Positions 47,443-58,585 of a stretch of DNA of 64,000 bases are shown here, piece by piece; the stretch's first letter is position 1; every line of letters begins with the position of its first letter. Under the pieces are notes generated by a model. It was not told the origin of the DNA, did not search any database, and saw only the letters and a program-made list of their open reading frames with translations. The translations under genes were made by a program, and so were the position numbers. The stretch is from Incurvaria masculella (lineage: Eukaryota > Arthropoda > Insecta > Lepidoptera > Incurvariidae), in the NCBI GenBank assembly GCA_946894095.1, contig OX335643.1, forward strand, positions 13,193,036 through 13,257,035, in the 5' to 3' direction.

Positions 47443-48962
47443 CTGCTGTTAATGTTTAAATGACAAATTGACCAACATACCAAAGTTCAAATAGCCTGCC
47501 AAGTTGCTTTGAATGACTATTTGATTGTTAACAGATGTTACTTTAATCCCAATAATGTTATGAATTGGAAAACTAAAATGTTGGTTTAAGTTGATTCTTG
47601 CTCTAAACTCATTTAATCCATTTAAGGCCCTTTAATCCATTTAAGGTGACTTAATTCTATTACACAATCCAAAAAATCTTTGTATACAGGTTGTCCCAAA
47701 AGTCAACTTCATAACTTGGAGGGCTGATATGACCTTAAAAAAAATCGATAGTTTTCGAGATATTGACACTTATATTAATTTTGTGAAAATCAACACCCTA
47801 GATCAGTTTTTCGCGTGCCACGGGTACAAAATTCCATATTCTAATATTATATTTTTTTCTTAGGCAGCACTGAATAACTCTTTGATTGATCACACTCCAA
47901 AAAACTTAAAAATAGTGCCACCCACAAATAAAAAAATATTTTGTCTGCTGCTTATTTAGTGTACAACAAACATGTTGTCAAGGAGCACCTGACCGGCCAG
48001 CATTTTTTTTAGTTTGAACACATGAGTGTCGTCGGGCACCTTAAGAGGTCTTAGCATATGCCATATGCCACACCACATATATATATATTTTTAACACTGC
48101 ATTGCGGGTGTGTGACGAGCTTCCATAAAGTAATTTCCTTTGCAAAATGTAATTTCAGAATTTGTTAGAACTGGTTACACAAAGACAACTTTTTATGACA
48201 ACGTTAGTCTTATTAATTAACAGTTATACTAAGTCCACCTTTTATTCTTTAAAGAAAAGAATATTTCTGTAACCAATATTGATGACTGTTCTAATAATCT
48301 AATACTTTGAATTGAATTTCTTAGATTAGCAAAACTCATACGTTTTTCAACAGCCAGAATGGCCGTTTCACGTGTTTGTTTAGTATGTGTATTTGTCACA
48401 TGCGTAAGCAGACCTGGGCTTGGTGCGTAGCGTTGTAACTCAGTTGCAACAGATTGTGTTCATTATAAAACATGACCTGCTCATTGGAATATTACATTTC
48501 AGACTCCCAAAGTCAGTGCGTTTGGTATTAGAAAACCAGAACTGTCATTGTACAAATATTTGAATAATTTCTATTGTTTATCTTTGGGAGAACGTTGAGG
48601 ACCATATATTTACTAAACCAGTGTGGATACATTGTATCACAGATCGCAACTCTACGATTGAAATCTTGTGAGGGTGATAGAAGCACAATTAAAGAAAAAT
48701 TGCTTATGCAAACTGCCAAATGCAATATGAAGATCCATAAAAAAATCTATAAAGAAGATGTACAAATCCTAGTGTATACTCGACGTAATATATTTTTTAA
48801 ATAAATACCTAAAAAAGTTTTAGTCCCGTCAAAACCGTTTTAACGCATGTTCCTGTCTTCAATGAACATTAAACGTCATTGCTTTTTCACCACCGGGCCA
48901 GCAACGTTTCGCATCGATACCTATTAAGAATTATTGTCGCTTATATTAAAGTCAAGCAGCTG
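47443..48962 (+). other. Intron 2 interior, no gene seen
   Basis: AT-rich. ATACAGGTTGTCCCAAAAGT at 47685 resembles the start of a widespread insect transposon-like repeat, but I see no second end. Short frames only. Confidence 0.4.
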
Positions 48963-49068
48963 TATTCAGAGTGGGAGGACTCACTTTAATACGCCGGACT
49001 ATTCCGGTTTTTGTATGGTCAGTCCAGTGTCAATCTCGTACTAAGTTTTAGCAGGTTCTCTTTGAATA
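48963..49068. mobile_element. Small MITE in intron 2, right copy, inverted
   Basis: Inverted relative of 47343-47442, 1.5 kb away in the same intron. It starts TATTCAGAGTGGGAGG and ends TTCTCTTTGAATA. The pair could fold into a duplex in the unspliced transcript. Confidence 0.65.
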
Positions 49069-49647
49069 TGACTTAATGTCTTAGTGATATTATATACATT
49101 TTTTAATGCTAATTTATTAATAATATTAACCTTTCCACGTTTACCTATGGCTTTTTTTGAGTCTTTCTCTGGTATTGACTTGCTTTTGTAGCCTTTATCG
49201 GGAATTTAGGTGAAAGCTGCCGTCCACTAATGACAAGTTTCACATTTTAAGCGCCTCTGGATTTCCTTCTTGATTGGGTTTCAGGTGTGTGTGAATGTCC
49301 TCATTTTTGGTGAACTGTAGAGTGTCGCTAATACTGCGACGGACCTGGTTTTTATATCCGAGTAGGTCTCTTAAAAAAATAAAAGAAATAAATTACTTAT
49401 TAGTTTATTCATTTCTTACATGATATATGCAGAGTGTTAATGAAACAGTAAACCTTGTCTTCTAGCGGTTTTGGTGGAGGCGGCAATCGTAAAGACTTGC
49501 GGCATTCTTTTTATAAGTTTCCTTGTATTCCATTGAAAAACCCTTTGTGCTTTCTGATATTTGAGGTGATCCGGTTAACCGGTCAATCCGTATAAACGTC
49601 GTTCTCCTGTAGCTTCTTACCTTAAATTTTTATTTCCTCTTCCGCAG

Positions 49648-49861
49648 CTCAAATGGCGGTTGGAACCAAGTTTCACGCTACGCTCAAGCGTTACTTCACG
49701 GAGCCTCAACACAAGCTGGCCATCGAGAAAGACGTCGAGGGAGTGTGGACCTCGGTCGCTGATGTCCTCAAGAATGTGTCTTCCCCAAAAGCGATTGAGT
49801 CCAATGTCGTCCACCCCGTGCTTAAGTATAGGGGCATCTTCGACGCCATTGCTGACTATGA
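49648..49861 (+). CDS. MGME1: Mitochondrial genome maintenance exonuclease 1, exon 3
   Basis: Encodes residues 199-270, between a TTCCGCAG acceptor and a TATGA|GTAAGT donor (phase 2). It contains AVGTKFHATLKRYF, equivalent to the GKRFHEALE motif of the RecB-like nuclease fold, with H208. It also has VADVLKNVSSPKAIESNVVH and GIFDAIADYE, in which D264 matches the first metal-binding aspartate (human D238). The match to MGME1 continues across the splice junctions without gaps. The ATG inside this exon (49653) is internal, not a start. Confidence 0.92.
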
Positions 49862-50866
49862 GTAAGTTTATTTTATACTTGATTTTGGGCTTATAAATGG
49901 CTTGTACTATAGCAAGAATGCTAGTAACAATCTAATATTTTCTTTGGTTAGGTTAGGTTCATAGTTTCAACTTTTAAGCTCAATACATAATATATTGATT
50001 AACTCTAAATAGAAACCAACTAATCATTTTATTAGTTGGTTTTAGGGTTTATCCTTGGGTTAGTATTTTTTTATTAAATCTAGATTTTAATTAACTTCAT
50101 TTGCTCTTGTGGTTTTTCCAGTGAATGAAAACGCCATGAAATAATTAAATTTATTCTAGACCCAAAAAATCACAATCTTCGATAATTGTAAAACATCAAA
50201 GAATGAAATCCTGTGAAATATCCTTTAATTGATTTATATCATTTCATTAATAATCATTTGTCATTGATTATTTCAATAATGTATTATGACACATTTTCGA
50301 ACTAATTTATCATTGTTTGCAACCAAGAATCTTTGTTCGTCCTGATAGATTAATTTTCCTGCTAGTGTACCCTCAGATTACGAAGTGTGTTGACTGATAA
50401 CATTCCTGTGATAATGCACAATGAACTTAACCTCAGATATCACTTTCTTGATAACGTCACAATTTCACAACACTGACCCGGTATTATGTTATGTAGTTAC
50501 TACACTTGTTCTTGTCATGGATATTCATCATTCTTAAGTGTATCTTGTTGACTAGCTAAAGAGTAGAATCCCTAGCGAAACAGGATATAAAAGAATAAAT
50601 AAGATTCGGCTTTTAGAAATAAGGGCAGGTTTTATTTTGAGTCTACACAACTGATCTACGTGGTCACGATCTGATAATTACTTGACCAAGGTTTGTACAA
50701 TATACAAACTCATATTATGACTAGGCGTTTAGGGAAAATCAATGTCGTTTCCGGTTTAGATGCAAAAGTCTGAATATGAAACTTTTATGGAAGGTTGAGA
50801 CAACATCTCTGCCCTGCCTGCATTCCCCCCGTCCGGTTTTATGTTGAACCTCTTAATATACCGCTA

Positions 50867-51202
50867 CACGGGCAACTAAAGTTGCTAAACTTGCAGAAAT
50901 CTGTCTATTTCAACGTCACGACAACATCCAGCCTCCGACATCAGATCTCCGGCAACATGATTTATGGACAAGTATGGAACCATTTATGGAGCAATTAATT
51001 TCCCGCATATGGCGAACAAATGCACAGATATGTGGCAATTCGATAAACAACCCACCGGCGACACGAAAAGTATGGAGCGATGTCGAGCAATATTGTTCCA
51101 CATTGCGGATAATTGCCGAAAATGTATTGGGGTTACTCTATATTGCTCCACTATGTTTGGCAACAGTTGCCCAGCAATTAATTGCCTCAAAAATTGCCCG
51201 TG
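50867..51202. mobile_element. Candidate TA-flanked MITE in intron 3
   Basis: CACGGGCAA (50867-50875) and its exact complement TTGCCCGTG (51194-51202) are each flanked outside by TA, the target duplication of mariner/Tc1-type elements. The interior holds several TTGC/GCAA blocks (AGTTGCCCAGCAATTAATTGCC). The short termini make this a candidate only. The overlapping short frames here are not genes. Confidence 0.5.
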
Positions 51203-51466
51203 TAAACCTTTAACCCTTTGCCCTTCGGCAGCTGCACCGTTCCTTAGAATAGAGAGCCACTATGTCCTTTCCTCCATTGCAGATGGTTTGCTTCGAGGTC
51301 CTTACACACAAATAATCAGGCTGATATAAGCAGCTCTTCGAGCAAAATTACTATCGAAACTGACCCTCTACAATCTCGGAACTTACTCTTTTATACCTAT
51401 GAAAGCTTACAGCTTTGCACCGTTGCACAAATCAAGAAATAAATCTGTTGCTTCTCCGAATTGCAG

Positions 51467-51806
51467 AGACAAACCGATGCTGATCGAGTGGAAGAAATCG
51501 GACAAGCCCCGCAAGGCGATCTCGCTCACCTACGACAACCCCGTCCAGCTGGCGGCGTACTTCGGCGCGGTCAGCAACGACCTCAACTACAAGCATCTCA
51601 ACGTGAAGGACGCGCTGCTGGTGATCGCCTACACGGACGGCTCGAAGGCGGACGTCTACCACCTGTCCGTCGACAAGCTGAGGGAGCACTGGGCCCACTG
51701 GCTGAGCCGCCTGGAGAGCTACGCGACCAACCACGGCAGCGAGACGGCCAAGATCCTCAAGGGGGGCAAGAGGCTGTTCGAGGAGGACATCGGCAATCTT
51801 CAGTGA
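51467..51806 (+). CDS. MGME1: Mitochondrial genome maintenance exonuclease 1, last exon
   Basis: Encodes residues 270-382 and the TGA stop, after a GAATTGCAG acceptor. It opens DKPMLIEWKKSDKPRKAISL, the second catalytic strand: E277 and K279 correspond to human D251 and K253, completing a D264-E277-K279 PD-(D/E)XK triad. Then LTYDNPVQLAAYFGAVSND, LLVIAYTDGS and LREHWAHWLSRLESY follow, matching human FDNPLQVVAYMGAMNHD, LIVVAYKDGS and CSQYWTKWLLRLEEY. The tail ends at GNLQ. The exon has very GC-rich third positions, which also opens long spurious frames on the opposite strand and in frame +2. Confidence 0.94.
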
Positions 51807-52267
51807 GCATGTCTCTGTGGTGTGAGTACTTTTTTTAGAAATTCCGAAGCGTGTGATCCGCGAGCGTGAAACAAAAACTGCGGCGCGTGTGAGATGGCAC
51901 GGAGTGACCGTTTAGGGGTCAACGGGACAGTGAACATATTTAGAAAGGTTAGATTGTTTTAGAATTGTACTGGAGACATGAAACTTTGGCCTTTCCTGAT
52001 TATTGAGACTCTATGCTATTCAATATCTGTAATATTTGGAGACTGTATTAAATATATAAGTGTTTTTGAATACACATTATTTAGATGTCTTCTTTTAATC
52101 GACTCATATGTTTTCATGCCTCTAAATCACAGTCGGAAATCAACTGACGATGGTTGCATCCTATGAGTAGTTTTTCACTGTAGTCTGGTAGCAAATATCC
52201 GAAGTTGCTTACTGGACTGTTTTTTTTTAAAGTCGATTGAAGGAGAAAACTGAACATAGTTTATTTC

Positions 52268-52306
52268 AATAAAACCTGTAATTACGTGGACAGTCTCACA
52301 AATAAA
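52268..52306 (+). terminator. Possible polyadenylation signals of MGME1
   Basis: Two AATAAA hexamers lie at 52268-52273 and 52301-52306, about 460-500 bases after the stop. AATAAA is common by chance in such AT-rich DNA, so this is only a plausible 3' end. Confidence 0.35.
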
Positions 52307-54224
52307 AACTGTTAACTGAATGCTTTGTTTCGGCTAGTTGAAGGATCGGGTTTGTAATGTGACAGTGAGTACTATATTTCTAATTGCCAAATTGTCTTGG
52401 CCAAATAGGGTTGTCTGGGATGATGCGTTTATCTATCGATGGATGTCTTTTGATGATGGCTTGAGAAAAAAAAATGTTTTCCTGATAAGGTGAATCCAAT
52501 GCAATCGTTCACTCAGTTCAAACTTTATACTTGAATTTTCAATTCTGTTTTTATATTCAATGAATACTCGAATGTTATATCAAAGTTTGCTTAATCTGAT
52601 TACGAACCTGTACAGCCAATACAAAGTTTCTTATATGCAACACAAAAATTGAGGAATGAATAATAATTGGTAAATATAGCCTTAGTTGTTTCCGCCAATT
52701 TGATATTGACTTTACTGCAATAGCAATTTATCATATATAATTAATTAGTGCCTCAAATTCCATAAAGTCTTGTATACCAGAAAATTAGTATGGTTTGAAC
52801 AGGTCTCCTCATAACTATAAGAGAGGAGACCAAACTATACACTTTCGTTTCAAAGTAAAAATGAATGATGTTAAGGTTGATTTTTATAATTAAACGTAAG
52901 GTATCTTTAACAGTGGTGGCATGCATAATCTGCCTAACCATTGACAAAAGACAAACATATATTGATTGTTCATCTTTGCTTCGACCGGAAGTGGAAACTT
53001 TAGTCTGTCTCTCACTGTACACATGGGCTGCACATAATACTCTGCAGACTATGCTAACATTATGCCATGCTATGTTATGCTTATTCGCGAGTTAACGTAT
53101 AGGGCTCCAGGGGCAGGAGATGAAACTTGTAGGGGGGCGTTTGCGTATTGAAAATGGGAAGTTCGCAAACTGTTTTGGTGATATGTTTATTAAGATGTCC
53201 TTATATAAGTTATTTTACTTTTATAATTATTTTGGTTTGTATGTCCTATCCACACGTGCGCTAGCTTTTTTATTGTACTACTATATATCATACGCCATGT
53301 AATCTAAGATATGTTATAAGTTATGTTTGTTTGCCAATGTACCTAAAATCTCAGTTTACATAGAATGATTAACAAAACTCGGCAAGTTTCTAGCTTGGTT
53401 TAAATGCCTTTGACTTATTTTGTATAGTCTAACATAATATAATTTGATATTGGGCTCCTTCGAAATGATAAGTGACTGTAATTTTTTTTTAGCAGGTCGA
53501 AATTGTTAAGGCCAAATTTATTTGCTAGTCAAACAAATTTAGTTTCCCTTACACAATGTTTTAGGGTAAGATACATCCTAGGCTGAATAAATTCTTTACT
53601 TTGATAGGTTTTTAATTTGTGCATCGAAATTAAACGGTCCCATACAATGGAAATGCATTTGAAAGGACAATTTATCAGTCGTGGTTTATATTTTTTCCTG
53701 TAAATATTGTCATAAATAAGTGGCCATAATATGTTTTTTTTTTTGTGGGTTTTTCTAGTCATTTCACTTCAAAACTTTAAACCCATCGCCACTTTTCATT
53801 AAAGAAAACTAAAGTGTACAAATGACCATTTTAATATCCCCGCTGAAATTGAGGAGTGGGGTATATTTTCAGGAATACTCGGCTAAGCATATTTTAAGGA
53901 GTTAAGTGAGGACTGCTGCTAATATTTTTGTTTTGCTGGAGACTCGAGTCTATTAATTGGCATGTGGACTTTTTTCCATAAAATTTTAAATCAATTAAAT
54001 TAGAGGTAAGAAACTCGATAATTTGTATGTTTTCAGTGTTTACGGTGTATTACTTCTCTCACCCTCATTTTTTGAGATGTCACCCGGGTCGGATGGAAAC
54101 TAGTCTAATCTAACCAAGTGGTCTACTGTATCAGTTGTCTCTGTGTAAGGGGTCCCATTGCATTTCTACCGGACGTCATGTCTAGTGGATTTATCAATGG
54201 TGGTCCATATTACACTTAGACTAT
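52307..54224. other. No gene seen downstream of MGME1
   Basis: AT-rich DNA. A small hairpin (GGTCTCCTC at 52802, GAGGAGACC at 52823) is present. Short frames have no recognisable domains. Confidence 0.45.
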
Positions 54225-54455
54225 TAATTCTCCTTCCTCTTACTAGGTGGTAGGGTTGATCCCGCCTGGGTTAGCACCATACCATTGAATAATAGATAAG
54301 AAAAGAACAAATTGCAATGAAAAGTTAACCATTTTTTTCCATCTAGTTTTATGTGGCCATGCAGTATGTGGAAATTCTTGGCATGACACCAAGTTACCAT
54401 GGGGTGCTGGGCTAATATGAGAGTGGGTCTGGTATTCCAGCCATCAATGATACGT
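54225..54455 (+). mobile_element. SINE body, headless
   Basis: A plus-strand body with GGTGGTAGGGTTGATCCCGC, CTGGGTTAGCACCATACC, CCATCTAGTTTTATGTGGCC, TTGGCATGACACC and a 3' end CCAGCCATCAATGATACGTTG. It overlaps a tandem duplication. Confidence 0.7.
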
Positions 54456-54768
54456 TGTAATGAATATAAACAAGTGTATGTAAAACATTTTGAATGTGGA
54501 ATGGGCCAAAATATGGAGTGACTGACGGTCGATTCCAGAGAGTGTGCATCTAAGAATGTTCGTATGTTATGGAAGATCTTGACATGACACCTAGTTACTA
54601 TGGCGTGCTGGGCTAATATGAGAGTGGGTGTGGTATTCCAGGCATCCATGTCCCGTTGTAATGAATATAAACAAATGTATGTAAAACATTTTGAATGTGG
54701 AATGGGCCAAAATATGAAGTGACTGACGGTCGATTCCAAAGAGTGAGCATCTAAGAATGTTCGTATGT
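54364..54768. repeat. Two-unit tandem duplication, 201-bp period
   Basis: The SINE 3' end together with about 110 bp of downstream DNA is present twice. CATGACACC at 54382 and 54583 and GACTGACGGTCGATTCCA in both units give a 201-bp offset. The units differ at few positions, so the duplication is younger than the SINE insertion. A 171-codon minus-strand frame here is a by-product of the duplication. Confidence 0.8.
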
Positions 54769-54862
54769 TCTAAATATGTTTGAATTTTCAATCTTTGCAG
54801 TCAGTCCCGCAATACAGGTGAAGCGTGATATCATTGTACATATAATCTTAAATACTGTTACT

Positions 54863-54975
54863 AGGAGGCATTGATTACAGAAGGAGGGCCTGTAGAAGAA
54901 TTGGAAATAATCGATATATTATTGTGGCGAAATTGGTAGCCGCTATTCCCTCTGTAGGTATATTTGCTAGTTGTC
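54863..54975 (+). repeat. Dispersed repeat (GGACCCGAA family), copy B
   Basis: AGGAGGCATTGATTACAG, GGAGGGCCTGTAGAAGAATT and GTGGCGAAATTGGTAG correspond to the reverse strand of 5030-5160. The outer GGACCCGAA end is not recognisable. Confidence 0.45.
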
Positions 54976-55707
54976 TCTTTCTTTAATTAATGTGTCCTTT
55001 CTATTGAGTCATTTCTACGCACATGATTTTTTTGAAAGTGCGATTTACATGCTTTGTACGAAAAAGTATATTTACTACAACTGTATTGGTGAGCAGTCTA
55101 AGCAGTTATGTATTTAAGGTCCAATTGCGTTCAGTTTGATAAGGACGATATTAAAAAATAACCACAGCGAATTTCCATAATCAAAAAGTAAACTGAAAAT
55201 TATGGTCCAAGTATAATTTAAACTGTAAGTCTCTGATGCTTCATGTTCTCGAATTAGACTTATATTCTCACATTTTCATAAAAAAAATTTGAACACAGAG
55301 TATGACCGTCGGATATTTACCATTATAGGTTTCAAATATAGCTAGACCATAAATGCATTTTTCATCTTTTTGAAATTCCAAAAAGTTCCAGTTGTTTTTA
55401 AAAATAATAAAATGTGGTTTTTTTTACAACCTTATTGAACTGAATGCGATCACGTGTTATCATGCCCTTAATGTCATAAAACAAATTAAAATGCTGGGAG
55501 TGCAAAAAGTTGCAAATTATAAATGGCATCTGTTTTACACATATATGTTGATGCATAAGTTATAGTATTAGTTTTATGGGATTTGAGTACACAGCTGCCT
55601 AATGACCTCACCACTAGAGTTATAGTTTGTAACTTTATATTTAAGGAGTTATAGCATAAATAGCTACGGATAATTGAGTCGCCATCTACTTTGACGCACA
55701 CACCCCC
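54976..55707. other. No gene seen
   Basis: AT-rich DNA with a GTACGAAAAAGTATATTTAC motif at 55058 that recurs near 5215 and 61117. Confidence 0.4.
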
Positions 55708-55711
55708 TTAA

Positions 55712-56442
55712 GGTGGCCCAACCCGGCGGGCCTAACTTATTCGCGGGCACGGTACAAAACCGTGCTGTTGCGCTCTGGGACCTTCTCTGTTTCAAAGAAT
55801 AAGACAGGCTCCGTGACGAGGAAGATGCAACATGTCCACAAAAAAGACAATGTGCATAGTGTATGATTTGGTAAGATTTACGAAAATTGTCATACACTGG
55901 CGGCCGTGGACAGGCAAACGGAGTGTGGGAAGACCACCCGCCAGGTGGGAAAACGACATCAAATGCGTCGGCGGAAAGCAATGGTTCCGTACCGCTCAGG
56001 GCTGGGAGGACTGGAGAAGGATTGTAGAGGCGTATGTCCAGCAGTGCACGCAAACACGCTGACTGACTGACGAAAATTTTAATTTCAAAAGACTTATAGC
56101 TAAAAGTAAACCACGACCGCTGTAGTCAAAAATCTAACAAAAACCATTTAGATTATAAATCTTGATTAAATAAGCTATGTCTGATGACTAATCTTTTTAA
56201 GATGTTCTTGCTTTATCATTGCGTAATTCACCTCCAAAGTTATTGCATAAAACGCGCGAAAAATTCGAACTTTCGGACCTTATAACTTAGAAACCAAACA
56301 CAATTTTACAATGCCAATGCTCATCAGACATCTAGTTCGATCAAATAAAGCTATTTTGAGAAAAAATTTGGATCTCTGACAAGACATTTGGGCGTGATCT
56401 TCTTTCACCTTTTGTATGGGGAGATGAGCGGGATAGGCCACC
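55712..56442 (-). mobile_element. TTAA-542 MITE interrupted by a LINE fragment
   Basis: Reverse copy with TTAA at 55708-55711 and 56443-56446. The left terminus GGTGGCCCAACCCG is perfect and the right reads CGGGATAGGCCACC. Its 731 bp are 541 bp of MITE plus a 190-bp insertion (including the duplicated target) at 55880-56069. The MITE therefore predates the insertion. Confidence 0.9.
55889..56069 (+). mobile_element. RTE-like LINE 3' fragment nested in the MITE
   Basis: A 181-bp insert flanked by a 9-bp target duplication ACGAAAATT (55880-55888 and 56070-56078). It encodes a reverse transcriptase C-terminal tail, GRPPARWENDI, then VGGKQWFRTAQ and EAYVQQCTQTR plus stop. It ends in GACTGACTGAC, the kind of short 3' tandem repeat found at RTE-clade ends. 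The (G)RPxxRWxDD...W...A...EAYVQQ pattern is typical of RTE-type endonuclease/RT proteins in Lepidoptera. Extreme 5' truncation makes it dead on arrival. Confidence 0.82.
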
Positions 56443-56461
56443 TTAAGTATTAAACACTTGT

Positions 56462-56742
56462 TTTTAGGATTTCGCACCCAATGGGTGCCAACGGAACCCT
56501 ATTACCAAAGATTCCGCAATCCGTCTGTCCATCCGTCAGTCCGTACGTTTGTCTGTCAGCAGACTTTATTTCATGAACCGTGATAGGGAGATGTCTTATA
56601 TTTTACAGAGTGTTTATTTCTATTGCTGCTATAACAACAAATAGTAAAAAGTCAAAACAAAATTAAAGGTTTTTGTGTTATACAATGTTGTATGACGGTA
56701 CGGACCATTTGTGCGAGTCTGACTTGAACTTGGCCAACTTTT
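56462..56742 (-). mobile_element. CGGCCAAG/ACGGAACCC dispersed repeat, copy 5
   Basis: Reverse, diverged copy: TTTTTAGGATTTCGCACCC at the left (the terminal hairpin is broken), CCGTCTGTCCATCCGTCAG inside and GTGCGAGTCTGACTTG near the right end. Confidence 0.7.
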
Positions 56743-58310
56743 TTTCAATTTTAAAACTCAAAACAAATAATTGCATTCTTTTCATTTATTTTCTTCAAAA
56801 ATACCTTTCGTATTTTTCTAAAAAATTTAAATTAAATAAGTTGGAAATTTAAATATTGATTGCACTTCGGTGGCTTCAAAACATATACCAAGTGGTCACT
56901 GCGACAACTCTTCATCCGGTTGTTCAATCGGAACCGGAATTCGCAAGTTGTTTCGACCCGCGAAAAACCACCAAGAAGCAAATCTATTCAAACAATGTAT
57001 GCTTTCAACAGTAGCAGGATGGCATGCATTGCGGGAGGTACTAATAAAGTGGTAGCTTAATTGAATATTAATTAGTTTTGATTTCTGCATTAAATTTTCC
57101 ATTGGTATAGATTTTAACTATTTATTTTTGTTATTAGGCAACCCAAAATAAATCCACTGATAAACATATTCGACACATTTTATTAATTGAGACGTTCACA
57201 TCAATATTTTTACATTTTACATACTCACATACCATCAATATTAAACATCCACTTAACACGATCAAGTAGTTCTCATTACATAACATTTAATTTAATAAAA
57301 TAATGGTTAACATTTTTTAGAACTACCTACTATATGTTACGTAAATTATTACATTTAAATTAACGCACACTATAATGTTAAAAATTTACACGAGGCATCA
57401 AGCCTGCAAGGAAAAAGTTATAAATAAAATTCAAGATTTAATGGAGTGAAATGGAGTTAAACCCCTAAAATATGGTTAAAACTAAAATAAATGCAAAAGA
57501 GAGGGTAGGTACCTATTGCATATTTAATATTGGTAATGTTTTTTTGCAAATTCATCTTTTAAACTCTTGTAAGTACTCGTATTGTAGGTAATGGGTTTCA
57601 TATTGTTATTTTATAGCAATACACTTACGGCAGGAGGATGTAACGATTAAATCCGTATATTTAGGTTTTATTCTGTAGACCGCTTGAGAAGTTTTGAGCG
57701 CACATGCAGATGGCGCTACGATCGTTCGCAGATATTTATGCTACATCTGGTACGAGAATCCATTGAAATTTCAACCCCTACATCTTTAATTGACTTCTGA
57801 CTAGACCACGCGTCGGACGTCTTCGAGATTGTGCCTAGATCCTGTAGATGTCCCCAACCTGGTGGACGAAACGTCGGGAAGAAGTAAGCTCTACACGGTG
57901 TATTACCTAAGTATTATGTCAATCGACAGTGGAAATCATAAACATTGCTATAAAGCCTAACACCACCGAAATCGTGGGTTTGCTCTCGGATGTGTTTCCT
58001 TCAACGTGAAGTATTTGTGTTACTTATGTAACACTTACACCAACAGGTATCGAATCCACGCCTCATGTTTCAGAAGCGCGATATAGAAACCGCTAAGCCA
58101 TAAATGCGGTCACTAGCGAAGATTTTAATATCACCGGTTTAGTTTACATCTCTCGAACAGGTGCCGAACCCCGTTTAGGTGATTCAACTGAGACTAGATG
58201 GCACCACCATCTCAAAATGAAAAATATATCTTCAAAAAGCAAGATTTTTAGCAAGATCGTCGACTGCAACTAAAAATAATGGAGTTTCGATGGAACTACG
58301 ATTACAACTT
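56743..58310. other. No gene seen
   Basis: AT-rich DNA. CAGATGGCGCTACG at 57708 contains the AGCGCCATCT motif also seen in the loop of the 40447 element. Frames at 56860-57060 have no recognisable domain. Confidence 0.4.
57826..57893 (-). repeat. CCTGGTGGACGAAAC repeat, copy 2
   Basis: ATGTCCCCAACCTGGTGGACG followed by AAACGTCGGGAAGAAGTAAGC matches 38555-38620 in order. The class is unknown. Confidence 0.35.
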
Positions 58311-58585
58311 TTTTTATGTGACTGGATATAGATTGCTAATACCACAATAGCCCAATACTGCTTTTACGAAGAAATCGGGTGCCATGCCAGAACCTTTCCT
58401 TTACGAGCACGGATACATTTAATTGGATGGAAAACATGACAATTTTTCATTGCAGCTTCAACCATCTTTGCATCCAATGCGATGGTACCAACCCGGATGG
58501 GCTTAACACTACTATACCTATTAGAAGAATGATTACATGGGTTCCAAACCATGGATTCTTGCCGAAGGCAAATTTGAACCAAATA
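58311..58585 (-). mobile_element. SINE body, headless
   Basis: A minus-strand copy starting TTTTTTATGTGACTGGATATAG and continuing with GGTGCCATGCCAGAACC, TAATTGGATGGAAAAC, CATCCAATGCGATGGTACC and GGGTTCCAAACCATGG. The text beyond 58560 no longer matches a head. Confidence 0.72.

Noticed and set aside
50964..51329. 121-codon cysteine-rich frame in MGME1 intron 3
   Set aside because: Runs through a TA-flanked candidate MITE; cysteines follow from repeated TTGC/TGTG text and no signal peptide or domain is present.
51432..51838. Long frames opposite and out of phase with the last MGME1 exon
   Set aside because: They are shadows caused by the strong GC bias at third codon positions of the true exon.
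54224..54739. 171-codon minus-strand protein gene
   Set aside because: The frame runs through a SINE body and a 201-bp tandem duplication. The repeated peptide blocks are by-products of the duplication.
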